DNA from: an uncultured Anaerovibrio sp.
Lineage (GTDB): Bacteria > Bacillota > Negativicutes > Selenomonadales > Selenomonadaceae
Direction of reading: 5' to 3'
Assembly (NCBI GenBank): GCA_934203205.1
Contig: CAKPYV010000004.1
Coordinates: 1 to 64,000 of the forward strand
DNA length: 64,000 bases
Under the pieces are notes generated by a model. The model was not told the DNA's origin, did not search any database, and saw only the letters and a list, made by a program, of their open reading frames with translations. Positions 43,466 through 52,682 of this stretch are shown here, piece after piece. A program made the translations under genes and the position numbers. The stretch's first letter is position 1. Each line of letters begins with the position of its first letter.

Positions 43466-44242
43466 TTATTCCCATACCTTCCAAGGAGCTTTGCCATGAG
43501 TCCAGAGGTTTTCTAGCTGGATTTTTTCTCGCATGGTGTCCATGCACTGCCAAAAACCACGATGGCGATAACTCATAAGCTGCCCTTCCTTAGCTAGTTT
43601 TTCCAAAGGTGCCTGCTCAAAAATGCACTCGTCCCCATCCAGATAGTCAAATATCTCTGGCTCCAGTACCATATAGCCAGCATTAATAGGTGCACTGTCC
43701 TCCTTGGATTTTTCCCGGAATGACTGCACCGCATTATCACCACCTATATTCAACACCCCCTTGGACTGATCCAAAAGTACAGAGGTCAGAGTAGCCAGCT
43801 TGCCATGGGAACGATGAAATTTGATTATTTCCGAAATATCTACATCGCACACACCATCGCCATAGGTCATACAGAAAGTTTCATCTCCAATATACTTCTG
43901 GATTCTCTTGATACGACCTCCCGTCATGGTGTTCTCCCCAGTATCAACCACCGTCACCCGCCAAGGCTCGGAATGCTGCTCATGCATAATAACCTTGTTG
44001 CCATCAGTCATATCAAAGGTCACATCACTAGTATTCAAGAAATAATTGTTAAACCATTCCTTAATCATGTACTGCTTATATCCGGCACAGATTACAAAAT
44101 CATTAATACCATAAACAGAATACTCCTTCATAATATGCCAAAGGATAGGCATACCACCAATTTCAATCATAGGCTTTGGCTTTTTTTGAGATTCCTCCGA
44201 TATGCGGGTGCCATAACCACCTGCCAAAATAACTGCCTTCAT
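43466..44242 (-). CDS. rfbF: Glucose-1-phosphate cytidylyltransferase (RfbF/DdhA)
   Basis: About 258 aa. GT-A nucleotidyltransferase: AVILAGGYGTRISEES with MIEIGGMPILWHIM, TYGDGVCDVDI, and the C-terminal motif RHRGFWQCMDTMREK typical of RfbF. Makes CDP-glucose. Start at ATG 44242 (GGGGGTGAATGTT upstream) rather than the TTG at 44257. First gene of the CDP-3,6-dideoxyhexose path, separated from ddhB by the accessory genes. Confidence 0.94.
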   Translation of the reverse strand: MKAVILAGGYGTRISEESQKKPKPMIEIGGMPILWHIMKEYSVYGINDFVICAGYKQYMIKEWFNNYFLNTSDVTFDMTDGNKVIMHEQHSEPWRVTVVDTGENTMTGGRIKRIQKYIGDETFCMTYGDGVCDVDISEIIKFHRSHGKLATLTSVLLDQSKGVLNIGGDNAVQSFREKSKEDSAPINAGYMVLEPEIFDYLDGDECIFEQAPLEKLAKEGQLMSYRHRGFWQCMDTMREKIQLENLWTHGKAPWKVWE

Positions 44243-44312
44243 AACATTCACCCCCAATTATTACTCTATTCCTATTACATTTATCATGCCATACAATACG
44301 TCTCTATATCTC

Positions 44313-45326
44313 TCATAATACTTGATCGAAAATCTCTCTCAACTTATGATTTTCGTCTTTTTTCATTATAGATTTAGCAATATTTTGAGGAGTTGGAAAA
44401 ATCAATTCCTCTTTATAATCTAACTGAGACAATATACCTAATATATTTAACGATTGTTTTGCAGGAATCTTAATTTTTATCATCTGAGGAGCAGTAATTT
44501 CTCCCATCGATGTTATTGTATCCTTAATATATTTTTCTATTTCATTATTATCTGTGCTTTCCTGTGACATTCCATTCCATGCCTTATATACATCTTTCAT
44601 AGAGTTTCCAACTACCGTTCCATGCAATTTGTTATAGCTCAATAATCCTTTTTGCCTATATGCAAACCGATTATCTTCATAATTTATTTGAGTAAATCGC
44701 AAAATGGAATCTTGGGGACCATGACATCTTAAATCCTGACATATATTTTCCGTAAGTTTATCCCATTGTGCATAATTAAAGCACCAAATTACTATGTTTT
44801 TGTCTTTAAAATTTTCCTCTATTATTTCTTCATCTTTATATTCTCTCAAAATCATTTTCTCGACATTTTTTACCACTCCGTCCGCTGCCATATACAATGC
44901 AATATTTATATCATATGTCCAATCTAACATCCTAGTACTAATTCCATTATGTTGTGCATATGCTAAGAAGTCTAATATTTCGCTTGATGGCCACTCTTTC
45001 AAGTTAGATATAAATGAATTTAATCTTAAAAAACATTCTCCTCCTCTAGGTATATGCAATCCGCTACGACTAAGAGATGTTGCAAACCTTTCCAATAACT
45101 TAATTTCCTTAGTAAACGATCCCTCTTTTATTTCGTTTTCATTTCTCTTGATAGTTGGCTTGAGCAAATACTCTTCTTTAGAGTGTCCTCGAAAAATATA
45201 ATCATTATAATTTATCTTTTGAGAAAACGGATTGAACTTAGCATACAATTCATGATAATTTTCAAAGTAATATTCTATATTTTCATGCGAAATTTCAGTT
45301 TCTTGTTTACCTAATATTTCATTCAT
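44313..45326 (-). CDS. FRG-domain protein
   Basis: 337 aa. FRG domain (named for its Phe-Arg-Gly motif): NDYIFRGHSKEEYLLKPTI near the start, then AQHNGISTRMLDWTYD with ALYMAA and later RFAYRQKGLLSY, all in family order. FRG proteins are often in defence or toxin-antitoxin loci; activity unproven. AT-rich. It lies 74 bp after the protease-like gene, perhaps one operon. Confidence 0.85.
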   Translation of the reverse strand: MNEILGKQETEISHENIEYYFENYHELYAKFNPFSQKINYNDYIFRGHSKEEYLLKPTIKRNENEIKEGSFTKEIKLLERFATSLSRSGLHIPRGGECFLRLNSFISNLKEWPSSEILDFLAYAQHNGISTRMLDWTYDINIALYMAADGVVKNVEKMILREYKDEEIIEENFKDKNIVIWCFNYAQWDKLTENICQDLRCHGPQDSILRFTQINYEDNRFAYRQKGLLSYNKLHGTVVGNSMKDVYKAWNGMSQESTDNNEIEKYIKDTITSMGEITAPQMIKIKIPAKQSLNILGILSQLDYKEELIFPTPQNIAKSIMKKDENHKLREIFDQVL

Positions 45327-45400
45327 TTCAGTCTTCCCGCTTTAACAAACAAATAAGCGTCAGATTTATGCATTCTGATCGCAATTACACTGCTGAAGAT

Positions 45401-45934
45401 TTAAAACAGATTTTTATTCTCTCTATTTTTATTGTATATTTCTATAACCTTATTTATATTATCTAAGGTCTTGCCTTCTTCAACAGAAATATCCCTATAC
45501 CAATCTATTGCAAACTTATCTGCCTCATTTTCTATATCAGTATCATTGCGTTTCATACTTCTTTCTAATATTTTATACTGATATACATGAGATAACTCAT
45601 GTAAAATTATTATATCAATACAATCAAAAAGCATATAATATGGTAATGCATACTTTCCTCTATAAATTTCCTGTTTTATATCTTGCAATTTATTTCGCAA
45701 TTCACTTACATTAAACGCTATATTTTCCTCGCTGGCAGTATATCTTGCTAATACCTTAATTTGAGGACATGGATACCCCTCCTCATCACAGTAATACAAT
45801 TCATCAGAAAAACTAAAATTAATATTATATTTTCTTCTCTCTATACTTTTACACTCTATAATATATTCCTTTAATCCCCCAAAACGCTGTTCAATATATT
45901 CTTTTACCGCTGGGTATTCTACAACAAAAGACAT
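45401..45934 (-). CDS. HExxH zinc metallopeptidase-like protein
   Basis: About 177 aa. LHELSHVYQ carries the HExxH zinc site near residue ~125, with a downstream glutamate (ENEADKFAIDW) like the ImmA/IrrE or related family third ligand. Start at ATG 45934 (GAGGGAAAAGC upstream); the ATG at 45967 has none. Its neighbour is the FRG gene. Proteases of this type often clear a repressor or antitoxin; here inference only. Confidence 0.75.
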   Translation of the reverse strand: MSFVVEYPAVKEYIEQRFGGLKEYIIECKSIERRKYNINFSFSDELYYCDEEGYPCPQIKVLARYTASEENIAFNVSELRNKLQDIKQEIYRGKYALPYYMLFDCIDIIILHELSHVYQYKILERSMKRNDTDIENEADKFAIDWYRDISVEEGKTLDNINKVIEIYNKNRENKNLF

Positions 45935-46017
45935 GCTTTTCCCTCTCTTGATTCCAAGACGAAACATAACAATGTTATACTCTTATATAATACTACCTGA
46001 TTTTTAGAAATTAATAT

Positions 46018-47019
46018 TTACATAAAACGCTTGAGTAGCGTTTCTCTATCCTTATCCAAATCATCTTCTTTAAAATTCGTTGCATTTATCTGTGCACAGC
46101 TCCTGCATACAGAATGTTTCATACGATCTCCTGACAGCTGCATTTTAAGTAAATTTGTCCTTTTATGCCCATTCCACATATCCACAAGAGACTCATCCTG
46201 AATATTTCCTAAAATTACAGGATATGGCGGACAGCAGCATGTTGTAACCTGACCATCTGGTAATATGTAAATCGTATAAAAAACCGTTGGGCATACTAAT
46301 CGATGATTTTGAACTTCACCATATAACCCCTTATTTCTGTCAGATATCATTTCGCTATAATCTACATCCTGAAAAGCTTCTATCACATTGTCAATATTAA
46401 TGGTATCTGATATTTTAGAGAATGTTTCATAAAAAATATCCTCTTCCCCATCCCCCAGAGCTATATCTACTGTCTTAATATGCACCTTACATTTTCCACG
46501 TGAATATTGATAAAAATAACTCAACTCGCTGACAAGATTTTCATAATTCAAATCCACCTGCGATATTTCCTGATATTTTTGGGACGTTACACCTTGAATA
46601 GATACACATAATCTATCTAATCCTGAATCAATTAATTTTTCAGATAGTTCATGTGTAAGCAATGAGGCATTTGTTATAATTTCACAATAATTCGTCACAC
46701 CTATTCCTTTAACATACTTAACCATATCTGGCAAATTCTTATTTAGCAAAGGCTCACCTATACTGCTAAATAACACCTTCTTTATAGGTGTCGGAAATTT
46801 TTTTAGTCCATTAGCTACTTGAGTAAATATATCCCAATTCATCATTTTGGGAATAATGTGTTTATTTTTACTATAGATGTCCCCCCCCAGTGAATATTCG
46901 CAATATTTGCATTTAAAATTACATACGTCTCCAGTCCAAAATCCAACCACATACGGCGTATTAATAGGTATTGCATTTGCCAATTTAGTTCTATTTTTAT
47001 CTGCTCTTGAATCTTTCAT
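46018..47019 (-). CDS. Radical SAM/SPASM enzyme with poly-G tract
   Basis: 333 aa. CNFKCKYC gives the CxxxCxxC cluster site (Cys33, 37, 40). A C-terminal SPASM-like region contains TCCC and CRSCAQ. Immediately after Cys40, codons 44-47 (LGGD) are built on a run of eight G (46881-46888), so one slipped base would truncate the enzyme there. The present frame is open. Paralogous to 52683-53711. Acts presumably on a surface sugar or peptide (inference). Confidence 0.85.
   Translation of the reverse strand: MKDSRADKNRTKLANAIPINTPYVVGFWTGDVCNFKCKYCEYSLGGDIYSKNKHIIPKMMNWDIFTQVANGLKKFPTPIKKVLFSSIGEPLLNKNLPDMVKYVKGIGVTNYCEIITNASLLTHELSEKLIDSGLDRLCVSIQGVTSQKYQEISQVDLNYENLVSELSYFYQYSRGKCKVHIKTVDIALGDGEEDIFYETFSKISDTINIDNVIEAFQDVDYSEMISDRNKGLYGEVQNHRLVCPTVFYTIYILPDGQVTTCCCPPYPVILGNIQDESLVDMWNGHKRTNLLKMQLSGDRMKHSVCRSCAQINATNFKEDDLDKDRETLLKRFM
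46881..46888 (-). repeat. Poly-G tract (G8) in a radical SAM gene
   Basis: Eight C on the plus strand, context ACTGGGGGGGGACAT on the minus strand. Present length keeps the frame. Confidence 0.85.
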
Positions 47020-47073
47020 TATGCCTCCATATTTTTAGCTAATTATATTTTTAATATCCATCTATATAACGTC

Positions 47074-47757
47074 CTATAAATCAAAATATACTGATAATAA
47101 CTTAGTATTATCATGCTTCTTGATCTGTAAACTTCCATTTTTATCATTATATGCAATAGTATTATCAGAAATTGACATATTATGTAGCACTGTATCAACT
47201 CCTAGTGTACAATAATTTCCTATTGATTCTTTTCCTATTATCTTAGCACCTGCACTCAAATAACACCCCTTTCCTATATTCAGCAAATACTTACCTCTTT
47301 CGTCCTGTGCCGTATTTACAGTAACATTATGAAGCACAACCAAATAATCCGAATAATTAGCATTGCCTAATACAGTTCCTACAGGATGCATAAATACAAA
47401 AATATCCGGCAAATTGTTTTTATATGAGCACCACATTCCAGATAAAGTCCTATTTAGTAATATTAACTTATCTGCAAATCTCATATTTCCATCTAGTTTC
47501 CAAATACAGTTTGCGTAGTAATACAGGAACGCACTATATTGATCCATATTTAAATGATAAAAATTAGGTTCACCCTTGTATTTATATCCTCTTACAGATA
47601 TATGAGAAAAAGAATACTCTAATCTATCCAAAGCAAAATCAAACGCTCGCTTGTCCCCCCCCCTAGAGTACTTTTATCCGGGAAATATGTACTTGCTTGT
47701 GAATTGACATACTCAAAAAGTTCGTGACTTGATAATGACAAGATCATACTGTCTCCT
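47074..47757 (-). CDS. Hexapeptide (serine-acetyltransferase-like) transferase, switched off by poly-G
   Basis: As sequenced the frame breaks at a G9 tract (47655-47663). Translation from ATG 47757 (AGGAGA upstream) gives only 42 residues. With seven or ten G the frame would rejoin the downstream ORF (~228 aa) through DKRAFDFALDRLEYS, giving a left-handed beta-helix enzyme with hexapeptide repeats (HPVGTVLGNANYSDYLVVLHN, LNIGKGCYLSAGAKI, IGNYCTLG). The coherent downstream sequence argues against decay. Possible O-acetylation of a sugar. The 47758-47866 gap before it holds nothing I recognise. Confidence 0.7.
47655..47663 (-). repeat. Poly-G tract (G9), acetyltransferase gene out of frame
   Basis: Nine C on the plus strand; minus context CTAGGGGGGGGGACAAG. 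Seven or ten G would restore the frame. Confidence 0.9.
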
Positions 47758-47866
47758 ATATATCATCTACTTGTTAGCTAGAAATATTGTTAATCTTTCT
47801 AGCTTGTTATACATATGTATTATTTAATTTTCCTATTATTGACCACAATATCTCTAAATATGCTAA

Positions 47867-48904
47867 CTACATTACAAGGTCCCAACTTAGTGGTGTCCCT
47901 CTTTTCACGTCACTTATCACTTGCTTTCCAAGTAGTGACTCATAATACTTTGGCGATAATCCCAATCCAGGTCTTATGCTTCTCATATTTTTTTCAGTTA
48001 TAATGTCCCCAGCCTTCATATCGTCTACAATATACAGACTTCTTCTAAATACCATAGATTTCTTTTCCTGCTCCTGCATTTCGTAGCTGACTTCGCCTAA
48101 TGCCTCACAGGCGATATTACATTCTCTTACAAGCTGGGCCATTTCTGCTGGTTCCATGGAAAATGCTGCGTCCACCCCGCCATCTGCTCTGGATAAAGTA
48201 AAATGCTTTTCGATAACAGTTGCTCCCAATGCCACACTGGCCACTGCAGCTCCTATACCAAGAGTATGGTCAGATAAACCAACATTGCATTTAAACAACT
48301 CTTTCATATGGGGAATGGTCAATAGATTTGTACCTTCCGGTGTGGCCGGATAGCTGCTAGTACATTTCAGCAAAGTCAAATCTTGACAGCCATTTTCCTT
48401 GGCAGTGCGAACCAAATCATCTAATTCGCTAATGCTTGCCATACCAGTTGATACAATCATGGGCTTGCCGGTCTGGGCTACCCGCTTTATCAGTGGAATA
48501 TCAATATTTTCAAAGGATGCTATTTTGTAAATAGGACAATCCAATTCCTCCAAGAAATCTACTGCTGTAAAATCAAAGGGTGTGCTAAAGCAAACTATTC
48601 CTTTTTCCTTACACCTGTCAAAAATAGCTTTATGCCATTCCCAAGGTGTATAGGCTTTCTGATACAAGCTATATAGAGATTCACCTTTCCACAAACTATT
48701 GGAATCCTCTATGAAAAATTCACCATCACTTTTATCAATAGTCATAGTATCCGCTATATAGGTTTGCAGTTTCAAGGCAGCTACCCCAGAATCTGCCGCT
48801 GCATCCACAATCTGCAAAGCTCGTTCTAATGAATGGTTATGATTTCCACTCATTTCTGCTATAATAAATGGTTTTTTCAAATTCTGAAAATTAAATTTGC
48901 TCAT
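47867..48904 (-). CDS. pseI: Pseudaminic acid synthase PseI
   Basis: 345 aa, NeuB-family barrel condensing PEP with the 2,4-diacetamido sugar. FIIAEMSGNHNH, STGMASI, VGLSDHTLGIG and EKHFTLSRADGGVDAAFSMEP (PseI-type rather than NeuB), then a SAF domain (~285-345). Start ATG after GAGGGG. Follows the PIG-L gene by 59 bp. Confidence 0.92.
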   Translation of the reverse strand: MSKFNFQNLKKPFIIAEMSGNHNHSLERALQIVDAAADSGVAALKLQTYIADTMTIDKSDGEFFIEDSNSLWKGESLYSLYQKAYTPWEWHKAIFDRCKEKGIVCFSTPFDFTAVDFLEELDCPIYKIASFENIDIPLIKRVAQTGKPMIVSTGMASISELDDLVRTAKENGCQDLTLLKCTSSYPATPEGTNLLTIPHMKELFKCNVGLSDHTLGIGAAVASVALGATVIEKHFTLSRADGGVDAAFSMEPAEMAQLVRECNIACEALGEVSYEMQEQEKKSMVFRRSLYIVDDMKAGDIITEKNMRSIRPGLGLSPKYYESLLGKQVISDVKRGTPLSWDLVM

Positions 48905-48963
48905 TAATTTACATCCCCTCTATAGGAAAGATATTCCCGTTTTTCAGTGGCCATTATCCATAT

Positions 48964-49653
48964 TCAGCGAATACTACGACCTAGCATAAATGCTTCACCA
49001 TACGGACATCCCACGGTCAATCCGCGATATTGTGCTAGAATCTTGACGCCCTCATATGACCTAGGATGTGGATATTCTCTCATTTCTGAACTATATAATT
49101 CCAACACCTTAATTTTTTTATGAATTTGCTTAGTAATGTCCACATATACATTAGGCTGAAAAATTTTATCTGCTGTCATCATCTGCCATTCTGTGCTGGA
49201 CAAAGTTTCAAAAAACAATATCTCCCGTACTGGTTCTCCAGGCAAGGAGCGACAGGCTGTAATTACGGCATCATGTGTTACACGATGATCTACATTGACA
49301 TCTCCTGCATGATGGGTATAGACAACATCTGGCTGAAATTCATCGACTTCACTTTCAATCGTCTTTACAACATCCAGAAGTGCCACGCTATCCATTCTAT
49401 TGTCTGGGAAATTGTTCATAATGAGCTTTTCCACACCCATGAAATCGGCAACTTTTTTAGCCGTTTGATGTAATTCTGATAATTCATCAGCTCTACCTAC
49501 AACGTCCCGACAGCAATCTCTACTAGTAAGACCTTCGGCCATGATAATTGTATGAACTATATCTCCAGATTCTATATGTTTAAGAATAGCACCACCACAT
49601 CCCAACACTTCATCATCCGGATGTGCAGCTACTACTAGTATTTTTTGGCTCAT
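48964..49653 (-). CDS. PIG-L family deacetylase
   Basis: 229 aa. N-terminal VVAAHPDDEVLGCGG zinc motif, and the second zinc ligand NVDHRVTHDAV. Removes N-acetyl from amino sugars in family members such as LpxC-unrelated MshB and GPI enzymes. In this cluster it could free an amine for formylation by the genes upstream (inference). Confidence 0.88.
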   Translation of the reverse strand: MSQKILVVAAHPDDEVLGCGGAILKHIESGDIVHTIIMAEGLTSRDCCRDVVGRADELSELHQTAKKVADFMGVEKLIMNNFPDNRMDSVALLDVVKTIESEVDEFQPDVVYTHHAGDVNVDHRVTHDAVITACRSLPGEPVREILFFETLSSTEWQMMTADKIFQPNVYVDITKQIHKKIKVLELYSSEMREYPHPRSYEGVKILAQYRGLTVGCPYGEAFMLGRSIR

Positions 49654-49744
49654 AAAAACCTCTCATTTACGATCTTTGCTAACAACCTTTATGTCTATTT
49701 CTCTGCATTGCCGTAGATTTTTCGCAGGGGATTAATATATTGCC

Positions 49745-50419
49745 CTAATGCTTGATAAAAATTTTTGCATCTGCCAATATATGTCCATCCTTAAGGGAAG
49801 CCCTTGTAAATTCTATGTGCAAATTATTCTTGTCTAAAAAAGCAGGTGGATATGTATCTGCATCCAACATACGTATATAATCAAATATCTCTGCCAAGGA
49901 CTCCAATTCGCCTACATCCCCCTCTGAAGGTTTGCGTCGCTGGAATACTACTGGCTCTCCCTGCTGCTTATAAAGCTGAGGTTTTTCCTTCACTATCTGA
50001 ATAACCATCTCCTTGGTAAGTTCAGCAGCTCTCAAATATATTTCCTCTGCCGTTCCCCATAGAGATAAAGGTTGTTTGATATATATATCCCCTGCATCCA
50101 GCTGTGCTGTACATTTCAATGCTGACAATTTTGTTTCGTATATACCTCTCGCTATGAGATTTTGCAATGGACTGCCACCTCTACCAAAAGGCAAATCAGT
50201 CATATGAAATATAACACAGTTCATATTTTCGTATACCTCAGCAGGTATAATATAAGACCAATGAGGAAAGAACACCCACTCTGGTTGCAGCTTATGGAGA
50301 TAATCATGTGTGATACACTCTTTATTATCTATATAGATAACATCCTTGTTTGTGCGAGTAGCAATTTCCTTTATATATTTACGATGCCATTCCTTGTTGG
50401 AAACTATAATTATGCTCAC
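49745..50419 (-). CDS. Formyltransferase-like protein (second of pair)
   Basis: 224 aa, methionyl-tRNA formyltransferase-like fold with FHMTDLPFGRGGSPLQN (His, Asp and Asn context of the folate-dependent catalytic site). Start GTG behind GGAGGTGCGATA. Shorter than Fmt and within a sugar cluster, so it is probably a nucleotide-sugar N-formyltransferase. Eighteen bp after the paralogue. Confidence 0.83.
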   Translation of the reverse strand: MSIIIVSNKEWHRKYIKEIATRTNKDVIYIDNKECITHDYLHKLQPEWVFFPHWSYIIPAEVYENMNCVIFHMTDLPFGRGGSPLQNLIARGIYETKLSALKCTAQLDAGDIYIKQPLSLWGTAEEIYLRAAELTKEMVIQIVKEKPQLYKQQGEPVVFQRRKPSEGDVGELESLAEIFDYIRMLDADTYPPAFLDKNNLHIEFTRASLKDGHILADAKIFIKH

Positions 50420-50436
50420 TATCGCACCTCCAATAA

Positions 50437-51084
50437 CTATTCCTCATAAATCTCCAGCCTATATTTTTTCCCAAGATATTCAAACCATGCTGGATATTTT
50501 TTATTATCTACAACTCTTAGCAAATTAAACTGCTCTTTAATAGATTGATTTATATCTAATCGACTATCCGTTGGAGTTCTTCTAGCATAAAAGCTTTCCT
50601 GTCCCTTTTGAGGTCTTGCCTGAGATAAGATTTCAGGATAATTGCCTACAAAGTCCAAGCACATATCAACTGTGGTATTCCCTTGACAACTACGCAAATC
50701 TTCTACTAACTCATTACCGGTAAATACCATTTCTCTTTGCAGATATATCTGTCCAGCATCAACTGACTCGGCAGCCTCAAATAAGGTTATAGGAATAATA
50801 TTCTTTCCTTCCAAAATCTGCCAAGTCATAGGCGACCAGCCTTTTCCCTGGGGCAAGGCACTTTCGTGTACTACCAGATTATGCTTGCTTTTCGCCAAAA
50901 TTTCCCTGCCCACAATCCGGGAATAACTTAACATAAAGCACATATCAAAATTACTTCCAGAAGGAAATTTTTCTTCTATATGCACATTATGTCCCATCTT
51001 AATCAATTTATTCCGCAAAACGGCAACATATGGAGCTATCCAAGAATCCTTATCTGTTAAAATTATGATATTATATTTCCTCAT
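50437..51084 (-). CDS. Formyltransferase-like protein (first of pair)
   Basis: 215 aa. MSYSRIVGREILA-type linker then NLVVHESALPQGKGWSPMTWQIL carries the catalytic His, and SVDAGQIYLQ the later motif. Shares the fold of the 49745 protein. The ATG lies 1 nt after a stop used only if the poly-G tract at 51170-51177 had nine G. Confidence 0.83.
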   Translation of the reverse strand: MRKYNIIILTDKDSWIAPYVAVLRNKLIKMGHNVHIEEKFPSGSNFDMCFMLSYSRIVGREILAKSKHNLVVHESALPQGKGWSPMTWQILEGKNIIPITLFEAAESVDAGQIYLQREMVFTGNELVEDLRSCQGNTTVDMCLDFVGNYPEILSQARPQKGQESFYARRTPTDSRLDINQSIKEQFNLLRVVDNKKYPAWFEYLGKKYRLEIYEE

Positions 51085-51153
51085 ATCAGACAGCCACCTC
51101 TTTAGAAGATGTCATTCTGAATGAAGATATTAAGTCACAATATATAGCAAATA

Positions 51154-51636
51154 TTATACAGAAGCATGTCCCCCCCCAGTGTACACAACGCATTTTCTGT
51201 ATTTTATTACACCACTGTTACTATTACATAATTTTACATACCCTAATCTTTCAAATACTTTCAAAGACGCTAAATTAGCCTCCTTTACCTCTGCTACTAA
51301 TATGGTTCCTTCAGGCATTTTTTCTTCTAATAACTGCAAAATCTCTCTGCCATAACCATGACCTCGCCATGCAGCGTCTATACTATAGTCAATAATCCAC
51401 TCATCATTTTTTAATTCCAATCGAACCTGACCTATAGGTAGATCGCCTTTTTGTAAGATAAATATTTGTACCTCATCGCTACCTAACACCTGTAAAAACC
51501 ATCGTTTATGAGAGTTCAATGGTATATAATCTGTACAAAAAGCACTTTGACGTACTACTGGATCATTTACCCAACAGAACAACATTAACACATCATCTTT
51601 TTGAGCTTTTCTTAAAAAAATATTTTCACTACTCAT
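51154..51636 (-). CDS. pseH: GNAT acetyltransferase, PseH-like, with 3' poly-G tract
   Basis: 160 aa, GNAT fold: LRKAQKDDVLMLFCWVND near the start, acetyl-CoA loop AAWRGHGYGREIL, EVKEANLASLKVFERLGYVKL. In the Pse pathway PseH acetylates the 4-amine. Codons 154-157 (GGG) use a run of eight G at 51170-51177, so the last residues depend on tract length. Symbol is by context and similarity, not proof. Next to PseG upstream. Confidence 0.8.
   Translation of the reverse strand: MSSENIFLRKAQKDDVLMLFCWVNDPVVRQSAFCTDYIPLNSHKRWFLQVLGSDEVQIFILQKGDLPIGQVRLELKNDEWIIDYSIDAAWRGHGYGREILQLLEEKMPEGTILVAEVKEANLASLKVFERLGYVKLCNSNSGVIKYRKCVVYTGGGHASV
51170..51177 (-). repeat. Poly-G tract (G8) at the 3' end of the PseH-like gene
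   Basis: Minus context ACTGGGGGGGGACATG. Nine G would add about 27 residues and stop 1 nt before the formyltransferase ATG; seven G gives another short tail. Confidence 0.85.
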
Positions 51637-51655
51637 TATATATGCGTTACTCCCT

Positions 51656-52681
51656 CTAGTTCTCTATTAACAAGGGCATTTGTTTTATAGCCTCTCGGAT
51701 TATCCCCACCGTTACTTTTTCTGCCTTACCAAGATAATTGATCACCCCTGCTTTGCAACAATCTTCACATCCCTGTATCTGATTTTCTGCCACAGCAGTT
51801 ACCAAGGCTGGCAACTCCATATATAGCCTTTCCCATGTTGTAGAGCCTCCTGCTCCCAGCATCAAATCTGCCTTGTTCATAAACTCCGCCATATTGCTGA
51901 CTTGGCAATAGTAATGCACAAAATGATATTTACTACATATCTTCTCTATTTTTTCTCTGCGGGAATTTGATACACCTGTAATAACATCTGCCGTAAAATT
52001 ATAACCTTCATCATGTAGCTGAACTAATGCTTCGATAGCCTTTTCAGTTTCATTGGTCAAATCACTGCCACCATAAAACACTAAGATATTTTTGATTGTA
52101 CCATCACGCTTACGGAGATGTTTTTTTGCTTTGCGAAACTCCTCTCGAAGCAATGCATGCTCTGGTCCCAAAAGCATTTTACAATGTTCTGGAACCAGTC
52201 CTGCATAGCGAACATCCTTATTCAAATAAAAATTCTGGTCTAGCAAAATATCACAATCATGCCTGCGGTTGGCCAAATCATCTATCACCATGATTTCCCT
52301 ACAATATGGACGCAACATTAGCTCCCACTGCTCATCCAAAGCATAGCTATCAACAATCAGCCTATCCACAACATCACAGCCATGTTCTTGCAAATAATGC
52401 TGTAATACCTCTATGGTTTGCTGAGCATCTACCTCCATAGGCACCGTCAGCCACAATCCATATCCATTCAGACTATATTTTTGATTAGCTACCGGCAATC
52501 TCAAAACTTCAAAGCCCTGCTTTTCTACCACCTCTATTAGATTTCCCGGCAAAACACGCATCACAAAAACTACCTTGGCATTTTTTTCTTTCTTCAACCT
52601 ATGGGCTAAGGTCAAGCAACGCATAACATGACCGCTGCCAATCAAGCTAGAAGCATCGGCTCGAAAAACCATTATTACCAT
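51656..52681 (-). CDS. pseG: UDP-2,4-diacetamido-trideoxy-altropyranose hydrolase PseG
   Basis: 341 aa. GT-B-like hydrolase with the PseG signature FRADASSLIGSGHVMRCLTLAH and ILVFYGGSDLTN. Cleaves UDP from the Pse precursor. The start may be ATG 52681 or 52672. One nucleotide separates it from the stop of the radical SAM gene. Confidence 0.9.
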   Translation of the reverse strand: MVIMVFRADASSLIGSGHVMRCLTLAHRLKKEKNAKVVFVMRVLPGNLIEVVEKQGFEVLRLPVANQKYSLNGYGLWLTVPMEVDAQQTIEVLQHYLQEHGCDVVDRLIVDSYALDEQWELMLRPYCREIMVIDDLANRRHDCDILLDQNFYLNKDVRYAGLVPEHCKMLLGPEHALLREEFRKAKKHLRKRDGTIKNILVFYGGSDLTNETEKAIEALVQLHDEGYNFTADVITGVSNSRREKIEKICSKYHFVHYYCQVSNMAEFMNKADLMLGAGGSTTWERLYMELPALVTAVAENQIQGCEDCCKAGVINYLGKAEKVTVGIIREAIKQMPLLIEN

Positions 52682-52682
52682 C

